Below, one piece after another: positions 1 to 12,838 of a stretch of DNA of 64,000 bases. The translations under genes and the position numbers were made by a program. The notes beneath the pieces are model-generated. The model saw only the letters and a program-made list of their open reading frames with translations. It searched no databases and was not told the origin of the DNA. The first letter of the stretch is position 1, and each line of letters opens with the position of its first letter. This DNA is from Nageia nagi (Eukaryota > Pinophyta). The stretch spans positions 28,396,001 through 28,460,000 of the forward strand of contig JBITNC010000001.1 in the NCBI GenBank assembly GCA_050084985.1, written 5' to 3'.

Positions 1-129
1 GTGATAAACAGAGTCATCATCAGACCATATGTTAGAGAGGGATACCAGACCTAGGACATCTAGGCTATAGGGGTACTCATCACACTTCTATATCTTTTAG
101 GTTACCTTGGATAGATGGAGGTGATCACC

Positions 130-2060
130 ATGCTCATCATATTATTGTTTGTTCTATTGGATGCCTTAGGATTAAGGTTTCCATAGGAAAGTCTTTTACT
201 AGAGGCCAATGTTGCTAGTGCAAACATATAAAGAGATGGCTATAGTAGCTAAAGGTAGATAGGGAGTGAGCACTAGATTGCTACTCCAAGTGTGGGCTTG
301 AGAGCATATTCAACCAAGGAGGCCACATGGATTTCCAATGGATGTTCATCATCTAGAGATGATGGAGGATAGTCTTGTAGGAGCTAGGATGGATCTACCC
401 TATACTCATCATTAGGAGCAAGAGTGAGAGTGACCAACAAGATGTCCACATGAGGGTGATATAGATTGGTATAGGGTTATGTTGGTAGGTTTACAGCCCC
501 AAGATGTCATCTATTAGACTTACTTAAGAGGGCCAACATGGGTGGAGGATGCAATACAACTAGCCTACATAATTAGGATGAGACATGCTAGAGGCTACCA
601 CATCAGGGACATGAAGAGTTTTAGATATGAGAGAGTCCAATGCTAGCATGTTATGATACATGACATCTCTCTTGATCTAATTTTGTATGGGAGGGTAGAA
701 AAAGAGGTGATGATGAGGTTGAGATTAGTATATGTGGAGCCAGATGTAACATCAAATATTCCATTAGTGAGGGTAGTAATGAATAATGCATGCACCATGC
801 TAAAGTACCATGCATGGTGGGCCCTATAGTAGGATCAACTATCTACATGGATCATCATTAAGAGATAGAGGAGGGGACCATAGGTGGACCTATGGGTGCT
901 AGAGGGTGGAGTTGGCCTTAGGGTCGAGGAGGAGGTGACCAAGGAGGCTAGATAGGATGAGGAGGTAGAGGATGAGTATGATGACTAGGGTGATGGGGAG
1001 GAGGAGGAGCCTCATAGGATGGAGGAGGATAGAGGGTAGGGAGAGATCCCTATGATAGATGTGGATATGCCAAACCAACTAGCTTAAGAGGAGGGGGAGA
1101 GATCGAGGATTCCATGATTTGAGCTTAAAGAGTTTGACCCTTAGATGGTCTAGTTATATACAAAGAGAGATAAGCTATAGGATTAGGTCGATGAGCTACA
1201 AGCTTAGCTACCCATAGAGTAGGTAGCTAGAATTATAGTAGTGATAGCATAAGCGATAATTAAGCTAGTAGGGGTAATAGCATTAGGAATAGATGATATC
1301 CTCCAAGGTTAGATGGAGGTAGAGCAAACTGCTAGGGTTATGATGAAGGGTTGGGTTGATGCCCTACAGGGTGATTTGTAGACCCTATTACTTATATTTA
1401 TGATCATGGATTAGGAGAGATACATGATACAAGTGTATATGGAGGGGGTGTAGGCCTTAGAGTGAAGGTTAGTGCCAATATTAATGCACTTTTGATAGGC
1501 TTGTGTGATAGGGTAGAGCTATTCATAGATGCAACATTCCACATTGACCCACCCATCATTGATCTAGAGAAGAGGCCACCTATAGTGTAGAGTGACATAA
1601 TGAGATAGCTTAGCTAGGCATTAGATGAGGTGGAGAGGGCCACCATCAGAGCATTAGCATGGTAGCAACCATTACTAGATGCAAGGTTAGTGCCCATTGA
1701 CTTGAAGACCTTCAAGACCACATTGATAGCTTGAAGCATGTCCCATAGTGTGGCAAGAAGTCAACATAATGAGGGGCACTCAGTATGGTATCTAACACCA
1801 ATGTAGATAATTATTACAAAGACCATGATTGCAAGGGATGAGATAAGTGGATATGTAAGGGAGAGGATATGTGGGCTTGTTAGATGAATCATCTCACAGG
1901 TGGTGAGGTAATTTTTTAGGTTGCCACCCTCAGTTGGTCAGAGTGGGGCTGTGAGAGAGAGTAACTCGATAAGGGCTTAGTTAGAGGGGCAAGGGAGACT
2001 AACACACCTCCTAGTTAGAGTAGGAGACAAGATGACCCCACACCATAGGGGTATGGATTT
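130..2060 (+). pseudogene. Antisense coding-like block with plant mobile domain traces
   Basis: No long open frame survives, but one plus-strand frame reads as protein broken mainly by TAG codons. Visible traces include LLLQVWA-stop-EH near 278-320, where plant mobile domain (aminotransferase-like) proteins carry a conserved Leu/Gln/Trp-rich helix, and YRVMLVGLQPQDVIY near 466-516, which resembles the following conserved block. The later part (about 950-1250) is acidic and Glu-rich, then becomes helical. Tat-lineage elements such as Grande and Retand are known to carry an extra antisense ORF between pol and the 3' LTR, some with this domain, and this block has that position and orientation relative to the minus-strand integrase at 4640-5960. 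The assignment rests on short motifs, so it could be another decayed gene. Confidence 0.45.
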
Positions 2061-4639
2061 TGAGAGGGCTATTTATAACATTTTTGATGCTACAACATGC
2101 AAGACTATGTATATATTTTGAGATAAACATTTTTGTACTTAGTAATAGATATACTAATGGACACTTGAGTATATTTTGGACTATATGGGATTGACATGTA
2201 TGCTATTATGATATATATGATGAATCCTATTTTGAGCTATATTTGTTTATGTAATTAATGTGATGGATGAATGTATGTATGTAGTTTTATTTATATGTGA
2301 TGGATGAAAATTGAAACTATGAATGTATGCAACACTTCATGGAATTAAATAGACATAAAATGAATTTTACAATGAACTTAAAATGAACACATAAAAGACA
2401 CTTAATATGGACACTGCTAAAATGACTTATAAATTGACCTAAAATGAATTTGAAATGAACTTAAAATGAACCCTAAAAAGGGGCACATCATTTGGAAAAT
2501 GAAATTGCATGTATAAACACACAAGGAATGAACACAAAATAATGAGGAATAAATAGTTATAAACAATAAAAAAATAATGACAATTAATTGTAATGGTAAA
2601 ATTTACAAGACAAATTGACAATGGCATGAGATAAAATTATCAAAACCTACCTAAAAATACATAAAATAAATTAAAAAACATGAGCAAATGATACATGAGA
2701 ATGCAATAAAGGACTCACAATTGTAAACAAAATTTAAAAATCAAGAACAATAAGCCAAAATGTCATTGGAATGTTAGAGTAATTTTACCATAATAACATG
2801 TAAAATGAGGTGGGTACACACTGTAAAGACATCCCTTGAAATACTCAATTTACACCTATCATGACAAACATAATGATAAACATTTTCAAAACATTACTGA
2901 AATGTGATCAAATTGGACCAAAATTGAAATAAAGTGAAAAATTATAAAATTTAATGGATCATAACAATCGACCATATTAACGATTTGATGAACTATCTTA
3001 ATGATATGGTATATGGTTATATGGTCTAAGTGTAGGATCAAAAGGTTCAAAAAATGAAGATAGTTTGACCTATTTTTGGAATCAAAATAGAATGCTACGT
3101 GGACTAGGGTGACAACCCTTTAGTGCTTAAAGTGTGCTATTAGGGGTAGCCCTCAAAATGAATTATAAAAAATGGTCAAACAATGAAATGAGATTACAAA
3201 ATTTGACATACTGATTACATTTATATCAATAGAGGATTAGGAAAAGATAGATATGAAAACAAACATTGTTTGACTTACTAAAATGACAAATCAAATAGCT
3301 AATTTTTGCAAGGGTCAAATTTCAAGACCTTTATCCCTAAACCAAAATGGATGAGGAAATGGTTCTGGAATGATTCAAAATGGTATGACATAACATGATA
3401 AGACCTAATGAGGTAAAATATGAATAATTTACTAACCAAGATGATAATGTGACCAGGTCGATATGCTAGGGCACCCACATGCATAGGCATAAAGGGCCAA
3501 CTTCAAACTCTAAATAAATAGGCAAGATGTGATAAAAATGAACAAAACTAACTTCCTAATGATACCTGAATGAGTGTGAAACTAGTGACATTGACTATTT
3601 GTCAAATCATCAATGTTAGACCTAGTTACAAATGATAAACAAAACCAAATTTTGATAAAACAACAAATGATGAAACATGATGAAAATGCATGAAATGCTA
3701 TGAAAGTAGAAATGACAATGCATAGGACCTAAGATAAAACTAGGTAAAACAAAAACTCACATCATTGAAGTGATACAAGTCCACCAAGGTCACAAATCAC
3801 AACAAGGTCATAGGATATTTACCTTAGAAACCATGATATTCTACAACCTATGATCAATCTCAAGGGAATGATTTATTGGGAATCCTAATATTATGATTGA
3901 TACCTAAGTGGTTGTATCCTCATCAGAAATTTGTGGATCATGTATGATGATAAGTGACATAGATGGACATGTTAAAATGCTAGTGATGGGATCTTTGTGC
4001 AAGTAGAATACAAAGAACCCGATGCAACAAATAAGATAAGACAAAGGAAACAAGGAAATATGAACAAAATAAAATGCTAATGAAAGCAAATAATCTAGTT
4101 CAACTAAGTTATGTTGGGGCTCACTTCTGTGCATGTCCAAGACTATACTTACTTTGTTATGGAATGAAGATAATGTCCAACAACCCTAACTTAGATGAGG
4201 TCGAAGAGTAGGAAACAACATGATAAATGCAATACAATGATAAAAGATAAAAGTGACATGATGATACAAAGACCAATGTATGATAGGGAGATGAATGACT
4301 TGTGCCTCCATGCACCCAAAAAAGTTAGGATGATACTAACAAGTGGAGAACTAACTAAGTATCAACTCCTAATGACATGATCAAAAGGAAAGCAAAGTGG
4401 TAAAATAAAATAAGTGATACATACACCTAAGCCCAAGGGAATGGTTGTACATAAGCCATTGCTTGAAATCTAGGCTAGATAAATGAGTGAGTAGATCAAG
4501 ATAACATGATATGATAAACAAAGCTAAGATTATGAGATAAGATGCAAACACAAATGAACTAAGATGATAAACCAAAGATAAACACATAAAAACAAATAAA
4601 AAAAAATCAAGAAAAGCAAACTAAATGTAGAATGGATGA
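2061..4639. other. AT-rich stretch without a recognisable gene
   Basis: Low-complexity AT-rich DNA with many short near-repeats such as AAATGAACTT/AAAATGAAC around 2340-2480. Both strands are full of stops and I recognise no protein. By position it is probably the non-coding region between the pol gene of the Tat-type element and its antisense ORF. Confidence 0.5.
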
Positions 4640-5960
4640 AGATGAAGGATATTAATAAGCTTTATTTCTTCATGACCCTCTAGATATACCAAATGATAAG
4701 CACCTATGCTAAATTTCTTCTTAACTATATAAGGCCCTAACTAATTTGGTGTAAACTTATCTCTAAGTGGCCTCTCAAGATGTGACTACTTTTGATTTTC
4801 CTTAAGTACTAAGGCACCAATGTCAAACTCTTTAGGTTGGACCTTTTTGTTTTATATCCATTTCAACCATTCTTGATAAAACTTATAATGCTGGATGGCA
4901 TTGAATCATCACTCATTAAGAAGGGTTAGCTATTCTAACTGGGCTTTCCTAGCCTCCTCATTGGGAATGAGTCCTTATAACTAAACTTGAAGAGATAAAA
5001 TTTCTAGCCCAAGGGGCATGACAACTTTGGCACCATAGACCAATGAGAACAGGGGAGCTCCTATGGACATCCTAATGCTAGTGCAATAGGCCCATATGGC
5101 ATAAGGAAGATATTCATACCAATTTCTATGGTTATTGCTAACCATCTTATTCAAAATTATGATAACAATTTTGTTAGATGCTTTGATCTGCCCATTACCC
5201 TAGGGGTAGTATGGTGTAGATAAGGGATGCTAAATATTGTAACCATTACACAATGCCTGAATATGTTGATTCTTGAAAGGTGTCCCATTATCTAATATAA
5301 TTTTATGCATGATGCCAAAGCGATAATTGATATGGGTGTCGATGAAATTGGGAATCTTATGACCAATAGTAGACATAAGTGGCTCAACTTCAACCCACTT
5401 GGTAAAGTACTAAGTCATAATGATTATAACTTATGTCCATTTGAAGATGGAAGTACAAACTAACCTATGAGATCAAAACCCCAATAGGCAAAAGGCCATA
5501 AGGATTGAATGGGTTTGAGTTCCTAAGATGGAAGATGATGAAAATTGGAATGCTGTTGACACTTAACACATTTTTAGACATATTATTGATAATATTTTTC
5601 CATATTCGATGAATAATATCCCATCCTAAGAATGTGTTTAGCAATGGGTGTTCCATTAATATGTCCACCATAGGTACCATCATGAAAAGTATATATTGCA
5701 ATATGTTGGTCAAAAAGCTCTAAGCATAGAAGGAGGACACCATCATAGGACCACTTATAGACCACATCCCCTAGTATGGAATACTAGAAGGATTTTTTCT
5801 TGAATATTCTTTTCTCATTGGCTGATAAAATAGGTGGCATGGCATTCCACTTAAGATATTCATGCAACTACTTATACCATAAGTCATTATGCTCAACTGT
5901 GATCTCATTGATTGAAACTAAGGTTAAGTCCTGAGGTAAAGGAAACATTAGGGTAGACTT
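4640..5960 (-). pseudogene. Integrase remnant of the Tat-type element
   Basis: On the minus strand the region reads as a broken gypsy integrase. WGFDLIG near 5455-5495 holds the first catalytic Asp context. NGQIKASN near 5176-5205 is the block that normally holds the catalytic Glu (NGQ-x-E-x-SN). RNWYEYLPYAIWAY and GAPLFSLVYGAKVVMPL (about 5000-5140) match the conserved C-terminal half of the core. The catalytic Glu is replaced by Lys (codon at 5182-5184), a G-to-A change on the coding strand. Several stops and shifts interrupt the reading, so it cannot be active. It follows the RNase H remnant in the order expected for Ty3/gypsy. Confidence 0.8.
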
Positions 5961-6029
5961 CTTCAAAGTTAGATTCTTGATGTGATAAATATATCTATGA
6001 GTATTAGGAGGGATAAGTGACCCTAAGGA

Positions 6030-6899
6030 TTCCATTGTGTCTACAAATCGATTGGATGACCATAGAGCAATCTCAATCCTATAGGCCTTAAAATAACTTT
6101 AGTAATGTTAATGCCTAATATTTGTAAGTCTTCAAAATCTTAATATGACATTGATAAGTTTATAATATCTAATTAATTATCAAATAATAATCCCCATAAA
6201 TGAGCAACCTTTCTAATTTTACATCTAAGGCTACCTTAATACCTAAGATAAGTGCCTCATTCTCTACATTGTTATTCATGCATGGGAATTCTAGCTTGAA
6301 GGAATACAAAATAGGAACACCCTAGGGAGTGAAGAAGTTAAATTTAGATCCTCCTCCTTGTTCAAACTTCAACTCATCAAACTACATAGTCATGTAATAG
6401 TCTTCCTCAATATCAACTATCTCATCTACCTTAAAAATATCCTTATTAAGGAGGTTGATCTTAAGAGGGGTAGTTGTCTGGATAGGTGCTTATGCTAGTT
6501 GATCAGCTATGACCTAACCCTTAATGGATTTTTTACTAATGAAGATGAGGTTGAACTTGGATAATAAAATGAACCATTTAGTAGTTCATGTATTATAATA
6601 CACCTTGCTCATCATGTGTTTCAATGGATCAATCCTGGAAATCACAGAGGTGGTATAATTCAACATGTAATATCTCAACTTCTTAGCAACAAATATAAGC
6701 ATGAGACAAACCTTCTCAATGTAAACATACCTAACATCATAATCAATAAGTGTACAATTAAGATAATATATAGCTTACTCCTTTGCCTAATTAATTTTTT
6801 GTTCAAGCATGACTCCTAAGGTGAAGTCAGTGGTGGAAAGATATAAGTGAAAGGGGACACCCTCTCTAGGTGGAATAAGAATTGGAGGAATGATAAGGT
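6030..6899 (-). pseudogene. RNase H remnant of the Tat-type element
   Basis: Reading the minus strand around 6170-6320 gives KLEFPCMNNNVENEALILGI followed by LERLLIYGD. This matches the plant gypsy RNase H block with its N-N-x-x-E-x-E-A-L signature and the later G-D-S/Y motif. The Glu and Asp of these motifs are still visible. Upstream, around 6340-6400, a Phe-Asp pair and a Gly run are traces of the first catalytic Asp. Stops interrupt the frame. It lies between RT and integrase, so it is part of the same decayed polyprotein. Confidence 0.7.
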
Positions 6900-8135
6900 A
6901 TTGCTTAATATCATCAAAGGCCTTTTGAAAACCCTCATTCTAATCATTCTAGGCCCTTCTTAAGGAGCTCATTAAATGCATTTGATAGCTTGAATTTTAC
7001 CATGAAGACTCCTTAAAGTATTGATATCATGTGATAGAGGTATACTAGTGATAGCTGTAAGTTTCTTAGGGTTGAATTCTATGCCTCATTTAGAAATAAT
7101 GAATCCTAGTAACTTACCTAATGTGAAACCAAATACACACTTCCTAACCTTCAATCTAACATTTTGCTTAAGTAACCTCTAAAAGACCTTCTCTAAGACC
7201 TCCCAATGCTGATCTCTTGTTCTAGATTTAGCTAATAAGTCATCCACATAGTCCTCCACGATGTCATGCATCATGTCATGGAAAACATAAGTCATGGATC
7301 TCTAATAGGTGGCACCAACATTCTTGAGTCAAAAAGGTATGATCTTATAATAATAAATCTCTTAAGGTGTAGTGAATGTATTCTTATGTTGGTCATCCAG
7401 GGTAACCCAAATTTGATTATAGCTTGAGAAGTGGTCCATGAGAGATAACATCTCATAACCAACTATATTATCAAATAGAGTGTCTATATTAAGTGAAGAA
7501 AAGTCACATTACATTAATATCTCTAAAATCTTTCAAACTCTAAGGCAATCCTTAAGTTTACTGATAGGGGCATTATTAGACACCCACTGGGGATAATTGA
7601 TAGAGTGGATAAACATGGTATATAACAACTTTTAAATTTTTTCCTTAATCTGAATTAACTTTTTAGGATCAACCCTCCTAGGTTTTTTCTTAATAGGTTT
7701 TTCATCTAGTCACATAACAATATTATGGACTATAACATTGGGATCCATTCTCATCATACCTTTATAATTATAGGTGAAAACCTTATCATACTTCTTCAAT
7801 AGTTCAAGGCCCTTCACACTTTGTAACTCATATAAGACATCCCCTAAGTAGACTATCTTAGGGTTCATAGGATCATCATTAATATTGAACTTAACTAAAT
7901 TTTTGATGTACATGTTAGACCCATCCTTTAATTGCTTGAAAATGGGAATGTATGCATAATCATCCTCATCATGACTATTGATGAATGAAGTTGAATTAGA
8001 CGAGTCAACTTTGCTAAGAAAATAAAAAAGAAAAGAGACATCATGAAAACCAAAATACAAACCTAAAAAAGATGAAGAGATATTAATGGATAAAGGATTA
8101 AGAAAATTGTCTGACATAACATGAATAAAAACCAT
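6900..8135 (-). pseudogene. Reverse transcriptase remnant of the Tat-type element
   Basis: The upstream part (7710-8135, 141 codons open) ends with the Tat-type pre-RT linker: LLKKYDKVFTYNYKGMMRMD and then HNIVM. Downstream, YPQWVSN and DFRDIN traces (about 7500-7600) match RT blocks 1-2. MTYVFHDMMH and VEDYVDDLLAKS (about 7215-7300) hold the catalytic YVDD pair, still present. KCVFGF and LLGFIISK follow at about 7090-7160. The Gln expected before R-S/A-M-T-Y is a TAG stop, as are several others. The RT is recognisable but unable to yield one protein. Confidence 0.85.
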
Positions 8136-9243
8136 TGAAAGATCTAACGAAGGGCCAACTAGTAGTTCATGGAAGAAATTATCTGGGATGGAACACTCGA
8201 AAGCCTAAGGACTAGATGGACCAAAATACAACTAGATATCATGTTCATAATTATATTCCACCTCCCCTATTGGAATATTAAGCTTAGTAAATTATTTTTT
8301 TAGAGGTTTAAGTTTAGGGCCATAAAGACCCAGACTATGCTCATCTCGATTAGATTGAAATGGAAAAAAAAATGAACTTATCCTTGCTCATATTTGCCTA
8401 GGATGTACCCTTGCCATTTCCATTTGGAAAGGAGTTTACACACTAATTTAGGATATAAAAGATATTCTATTTTAGCACAAAACTTCTCCTTGAGATAATG
8501 CTCAAGGGGAATATCCTAGGATGAATCCACATCTGCATAAAGAAAGAAAGATAGGTTCAAACACAAGCTTAGTGGGATGAGAGAGTTGAGAGAAAATGGG
8601 GATTTTGAAGGTCTCCCTAAGTATTTTACAAAGGGAATAGTAAAACGCATATAATCAATATGATACTCCCCCTTTTTTAGACATTCATACTTGATGAAAA
8701 TAGAAGATGGTGAAGTGATCGAGTTAATAGGATGTTGGTCAAGAGGATCTTGACCAACTTGAGAGGAAGAGGGCTCATCTTATTATGATGAATCAAAAAC
8801 CAAATATGAGTAAGATAGATGGAATTGAATGGGTGGAGGGACATGATGATAGGATGGCTTATCACTTCTAGGAATGGGCATAGACTAGATCTAATGATTG
8901 GAAGAAGGTCATGCAAAATGCTTAGATGACTTACCGTTAAGATGTATAAAGGGATCAATGCCTGAGGGAGATGAAGATGATGGATATGAGGATGAAGTAG
9001 ATGTAATAGAAGATAAAGATGAAAATGAAGGTTCCTATGAATGGAATGACACCAAATTAGGATAATTGTTCATGATAATGGTGATGGGAAAAAGATGCCC
9101 AAATGGCATCTAAGGAGACTCAGGAGAAAAAGTTGAGTTGCAATGATTGAAAGGATTTAGGTCACCTATTATACAATGGACCATTTCATTATGTAAATAC
9201 TTTAAACACTTATGTAAAGTTGATAGAACTGACTCCATATCTT

Positions 9244-9525
9244 CTATCCATAGGTGAAATGTAAATTATATTGCATTTCACCCTTGACCACATGATATAT
9301 TGCTGCAATCTCTCTAACTCCAACCTTCATTGGAAGGATAACTATGCCCATTGTCATTTTGAAAGTGGTTTTAAAGGCACTAATTATAAGTGTGGGGGAA
9401 TTCATGAACTTAATAAGGATATTTAATCTCTTAAGTACCACATATGATATGACATTAATAGTTGATCCATTATCTATTAGCACTCTTTTAGACAAATGAG
9501 AATCCACATAGGTAATAATATACAA
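9244..9525 (-). pseudogene. Aspartic protease remnant of the Tat-type element
   Basis: A 93-codon open segment contains VLIDNGSTINVIS, the retropepsin active-site block (LID-x-GS-x-N) of gypsy elements, with the catalytic Asp intact. About 30 residues later comes a flexible hydrophobic stretch (GIVILPMKVG). The C-terminal block usually reading Y-N-L-L-L-G-R-P-W survives only as YNLHFTYG. The region between 8140 and 9240 also belongs to the element but I see no clear domain there. It lies between gag and RT in the expected order. Confidence 0.75.
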
Positions 9526-10149
9526 AGTGGGATACTTTGCCTTATTAGGATCAAAATGTTGGAAGAAACTGATTCCAAGTCTAGTGTCACTCTAAATAAC
9601 CCCTATAAAATCTTCAAAATAATCAAGGTTGTTACCATCTATCTCAATAGCTCTCAAGATACTATTCAAGGCATTCCTATATTCAGTTAATTATTGCAAT
9701 AGATCCAACAAGGAAAGCTTTATCTATGTGGTCCAATGTTGTTATTCCAACTATGTCTGTATAGTTACAAGGGATCTAGAGGGTTGTTTTTGAATTCATA
9801 CTTAAGGTTGAGGTAATGTTTATTGAATTCTTACATCCTAAGGAGGAGGTGAAGGTACTCTATCATACCCCTGACCTATCCTAGTAGTGACCCCTATCAT
9901 ATTACTATCATGGATATCTATAATATAATATACCAAAGGTGGATCCATAATATATTTGAAGTCAAAAATCTAGGTTTATATCAATACCTCTAATAAAAGG
10001 AAAATATGAATCTATATTGATGAATCCCAAAAACTCATTATTTTATCTCGAATTGTAGTCATGTATTACCTACCATGTCAGATTTGATGAAATTTGATTA
10101 ACATTATTATTGTGCTAGGAAAAGGGTCCTGAAATACACCCAAGTTTTG

Positions 10150-12838
10150 ATTGGGTTGAGCCATAAGGTTACATGTTGATACCTTCCCACTATCAATCAA
10201 TATCTGAATGGTATTCCTTAACTAATTACACTTATTCATATCATGCACTTTTATCTATGATAAATGCATTATTTGTTATCCTTATACTTGGTGGGTTTCT
10301 CCCAATTAGGATATTCTAGTTTGAATTTAGGGAGAGTGACTAGTTATGCATTTAAGAGCATTTTCAAGATGTCCTTAATAGGTTTAGCCAAAGGTGTCCA
10401 AGGTTTGCATGGCACTTGCTGCTAAGGTTACCTAGGCCTATAAGGATCTTGTTGATTATTTATACATTATTGGGCCTAGGTATTTCTTGATTCTATGGCT
10501 AAGATGGTGCATTTGCCTTGGAGCTAACTAAATAATCAATTGGGTTTGAGAAACCTCTTAAGATACTTGGTTACTTTTGGTTTTTGGTATGAAGTACTAG
10601 AATTATTTCCATTATTATGATACTTTTGATTATTGTTCTTTTTATTTCTTAACTTGATCTCACTATCTTGAATCTTAGCTTCTTCAATCAATTTGGCTTG
10701 AGCTAAAGCCTCCTCAAAATTTTGATGCTATTGTATTCTAAGGATAGACAAGATGTTCTTGTTATAATTTTTAGATAATAATTTGACTAGCTGCTCTTGG
10801 GGCAAAGTATAGGGCATATTCATAACAATGGATCTCCAACTAAATATGTAATCTGATATATACTCATCCTCAAACTAGGAGATTTTACCCAAGTTTATAA
10901 TTGGAGTTCTCTTACATATATTGATGGTAAAGTGATCTAAGAATTTTAGCCAATTGTTCAAAGGAATAAATGCTATGTTGTGGGGTGTTATTATATCAAT
11001 ATAGAGCTTGGCTTGCTAATATCATAGGGAAGATTCTAACCATAAGCACATCATCATTACTAATAATGTAACATTAATACTTACACTGATGAAGGTGTTC
11101 TTTGGGATCTTCCTTACCCTTGAATTTTTCTATCTTAGGTACTTCAAATTTGTATGGAAAGATTTTGGTTGGTACACTAGGATAAATTGGATCATTAAAA
11201 ATCAAAGTGTAGGACAACTTCACCTTTCTATGCTCATTAACTTTAAGCTCCATACCCTCCAACCTCTTTAAAATAGATCATTCACTATGAGAGGTTGGGT
11301 GTTAAGTATAGCCTATGATTTTGGTACTATATTGATAGGTTGGTACTCATACTAATCATATGGGTCATACTAATCATCATAATATACATGATGATCATGT
11401 CTATAGGACTACCCATGGATAGGTTGTGTATCAAATGTCACCTTAAAAAATAGAGTGGATGTTGCAACTCATGATGACTAAGAAATAGAGTGGGCCCACA
11501 TGAAGATGCTTGGGCTTGTTGAGATGATTCATAATATCTAGGATTCAAATGGGGTACAAGGCATATAATATGGGGATATGCATGATGAGGATCTATTGTT
11601 TGATATGCATATGTCTATTAGGATGGAACCACCACATGAGGAGAAGATGAATAATGTGACTATTGTTGTGAATTGATCAAGCATGAGGAAGGCCCATGTA
11701 CTAAATGAACTCTAGACTAATTGATTAGCTAAGAATGAGAGATAAGAATATGGGGTATATTGGGATGAATAGGTTGGGAATTGACATGTTGGATAGGTTG
11801 GGAATCATACATAGGATGAGACACTAATTAACAATTGGGTTAGTTTGTAAGGTGGTTATCATCATAGTAATACCCAAACCAATCATTAGGAGGAGATGAA
11901 GGAGTCTTATGATATGTAAAGATACAAGGCTTGGGGCTAATGGGATGCAAAGGTGGAGGTCTAGGAGGCCCACCTAGAGGTGGATGCAAAAGATCATGAC
12001 AATACCTAAGGGTGGCTATCCTAGGATGCAAAGGTGGTTGATCATGTGATGCTTCAACATATAGAAGTGATATAGAACATTATAAAGGCTCCTCATGATA
12101 TGAAGTCTCTATGGGCTCATTGATAATATATCATGAAATAGGATGGAGAGGATGTGACCTAGTATCTAAGGATAAAGAGGCATCCTCTACATGGACATAT
12201 GACATATTTCCATCATATGGGTGAACTATAAGATGAGAGATCTCAATACCAGGTAGTGGCTAAGGTGAAATCTCTCTATCAGCATGATATAAAAGATAAC
12301 CTTGTGCCTCTTGGAAATTTCTATATAAACCTTGGATCATAGGGTGACTCAAAATATCTCATGTGGGGATACATGAGACTTGATAGGATGGAGAGGAAGA
12401 TGGATGAAACTATGTCAATGTTTAGGTTCTTGAGAATGATAATCATAATGTTGAATGGGGTGAGGATCATATTGAGGAGGATCTTACTAGTGATGTGCTA
12501 AAGGTCTCTCTAGAGAAAGGTGGTATTCTATCCTAGATAGGCTAGTCCTATGGGGCATCATACAATCTTGCCCTTCATGCTGAGGGGTAGCCTCTAAGAT
12601 ATGAAACCTCTCTAAAGTATGGCTAAATGAAATAGGTGGTGAAGCCTATGTGTGATCATGTGGAGGTGAGTGATATGGTGTATGAGACCTACTATGTGAG
12701 ACCTATAAGAGGGGAAGAGGGGTTGATTGATTGAATTGATTAGCTTGTTCCTCTTCCTCTCTAGCTCAACACTAAGACCTAGTGTCAAACATATGAATGG
12801 ACCAAATATTTTCATCCCTGGAAGGTACATGAGACATG
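10150..12838 (-). pseudogene. Gag remnant of the Tat-type element
   Basis: The likely gag start is the ATG at 12838 (MSHVPSRDENIW). A long low-complexity N-terminal part rich in His, Pro and Gly-like codons follows. The conserved gag core is at 11074-11262, where KFEVPKIEKFKGKEDPKEHL matches the gypsy gag entry motif (F-x-x-P-K-I-x-x-F-x-G-x-x-D-P-x-x-H-L). A degenerate Tat-style zinc knuckle lies at 10200-10280, with VHDMNKCN and IQILIDSGKV surviving. The knuckle's first Cys/His pair is largely lost and a TAG replaces the expected Gln after KCN. Many other stops are present. Confidence 0.65.

Larger units (their letters stand above)
1..12838 (-). mobile_element. Decayed Tat-type Ty3/gypsy retrotransposon, partial
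   Basis: Remains of one large Ty3/gypsy element read on the minus strand. The order from high to low coordinate is gag (12838-10150), protease (9525-9244), RT (8135-6900), RNase H (6900-6030) and integrase (5960-4640), the usual gypsy order. The gag zinc-knuckle style, the RT entry region and a YVDD box followed by LLAKS point to the Tat/Ogre/Grande group; this is family knowledge, not a search. Every domain is broken by stops and shifts. A coding-like antisense block (130-2060, +) follows the integrase, as in Grande/Retand-type elements. No LTR pair is visible, so the 3' LTR is probably left of the window and the 5' LTR lies somewhere in 12.9-16.5 kb or has been lost. Confidence 0.75.
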
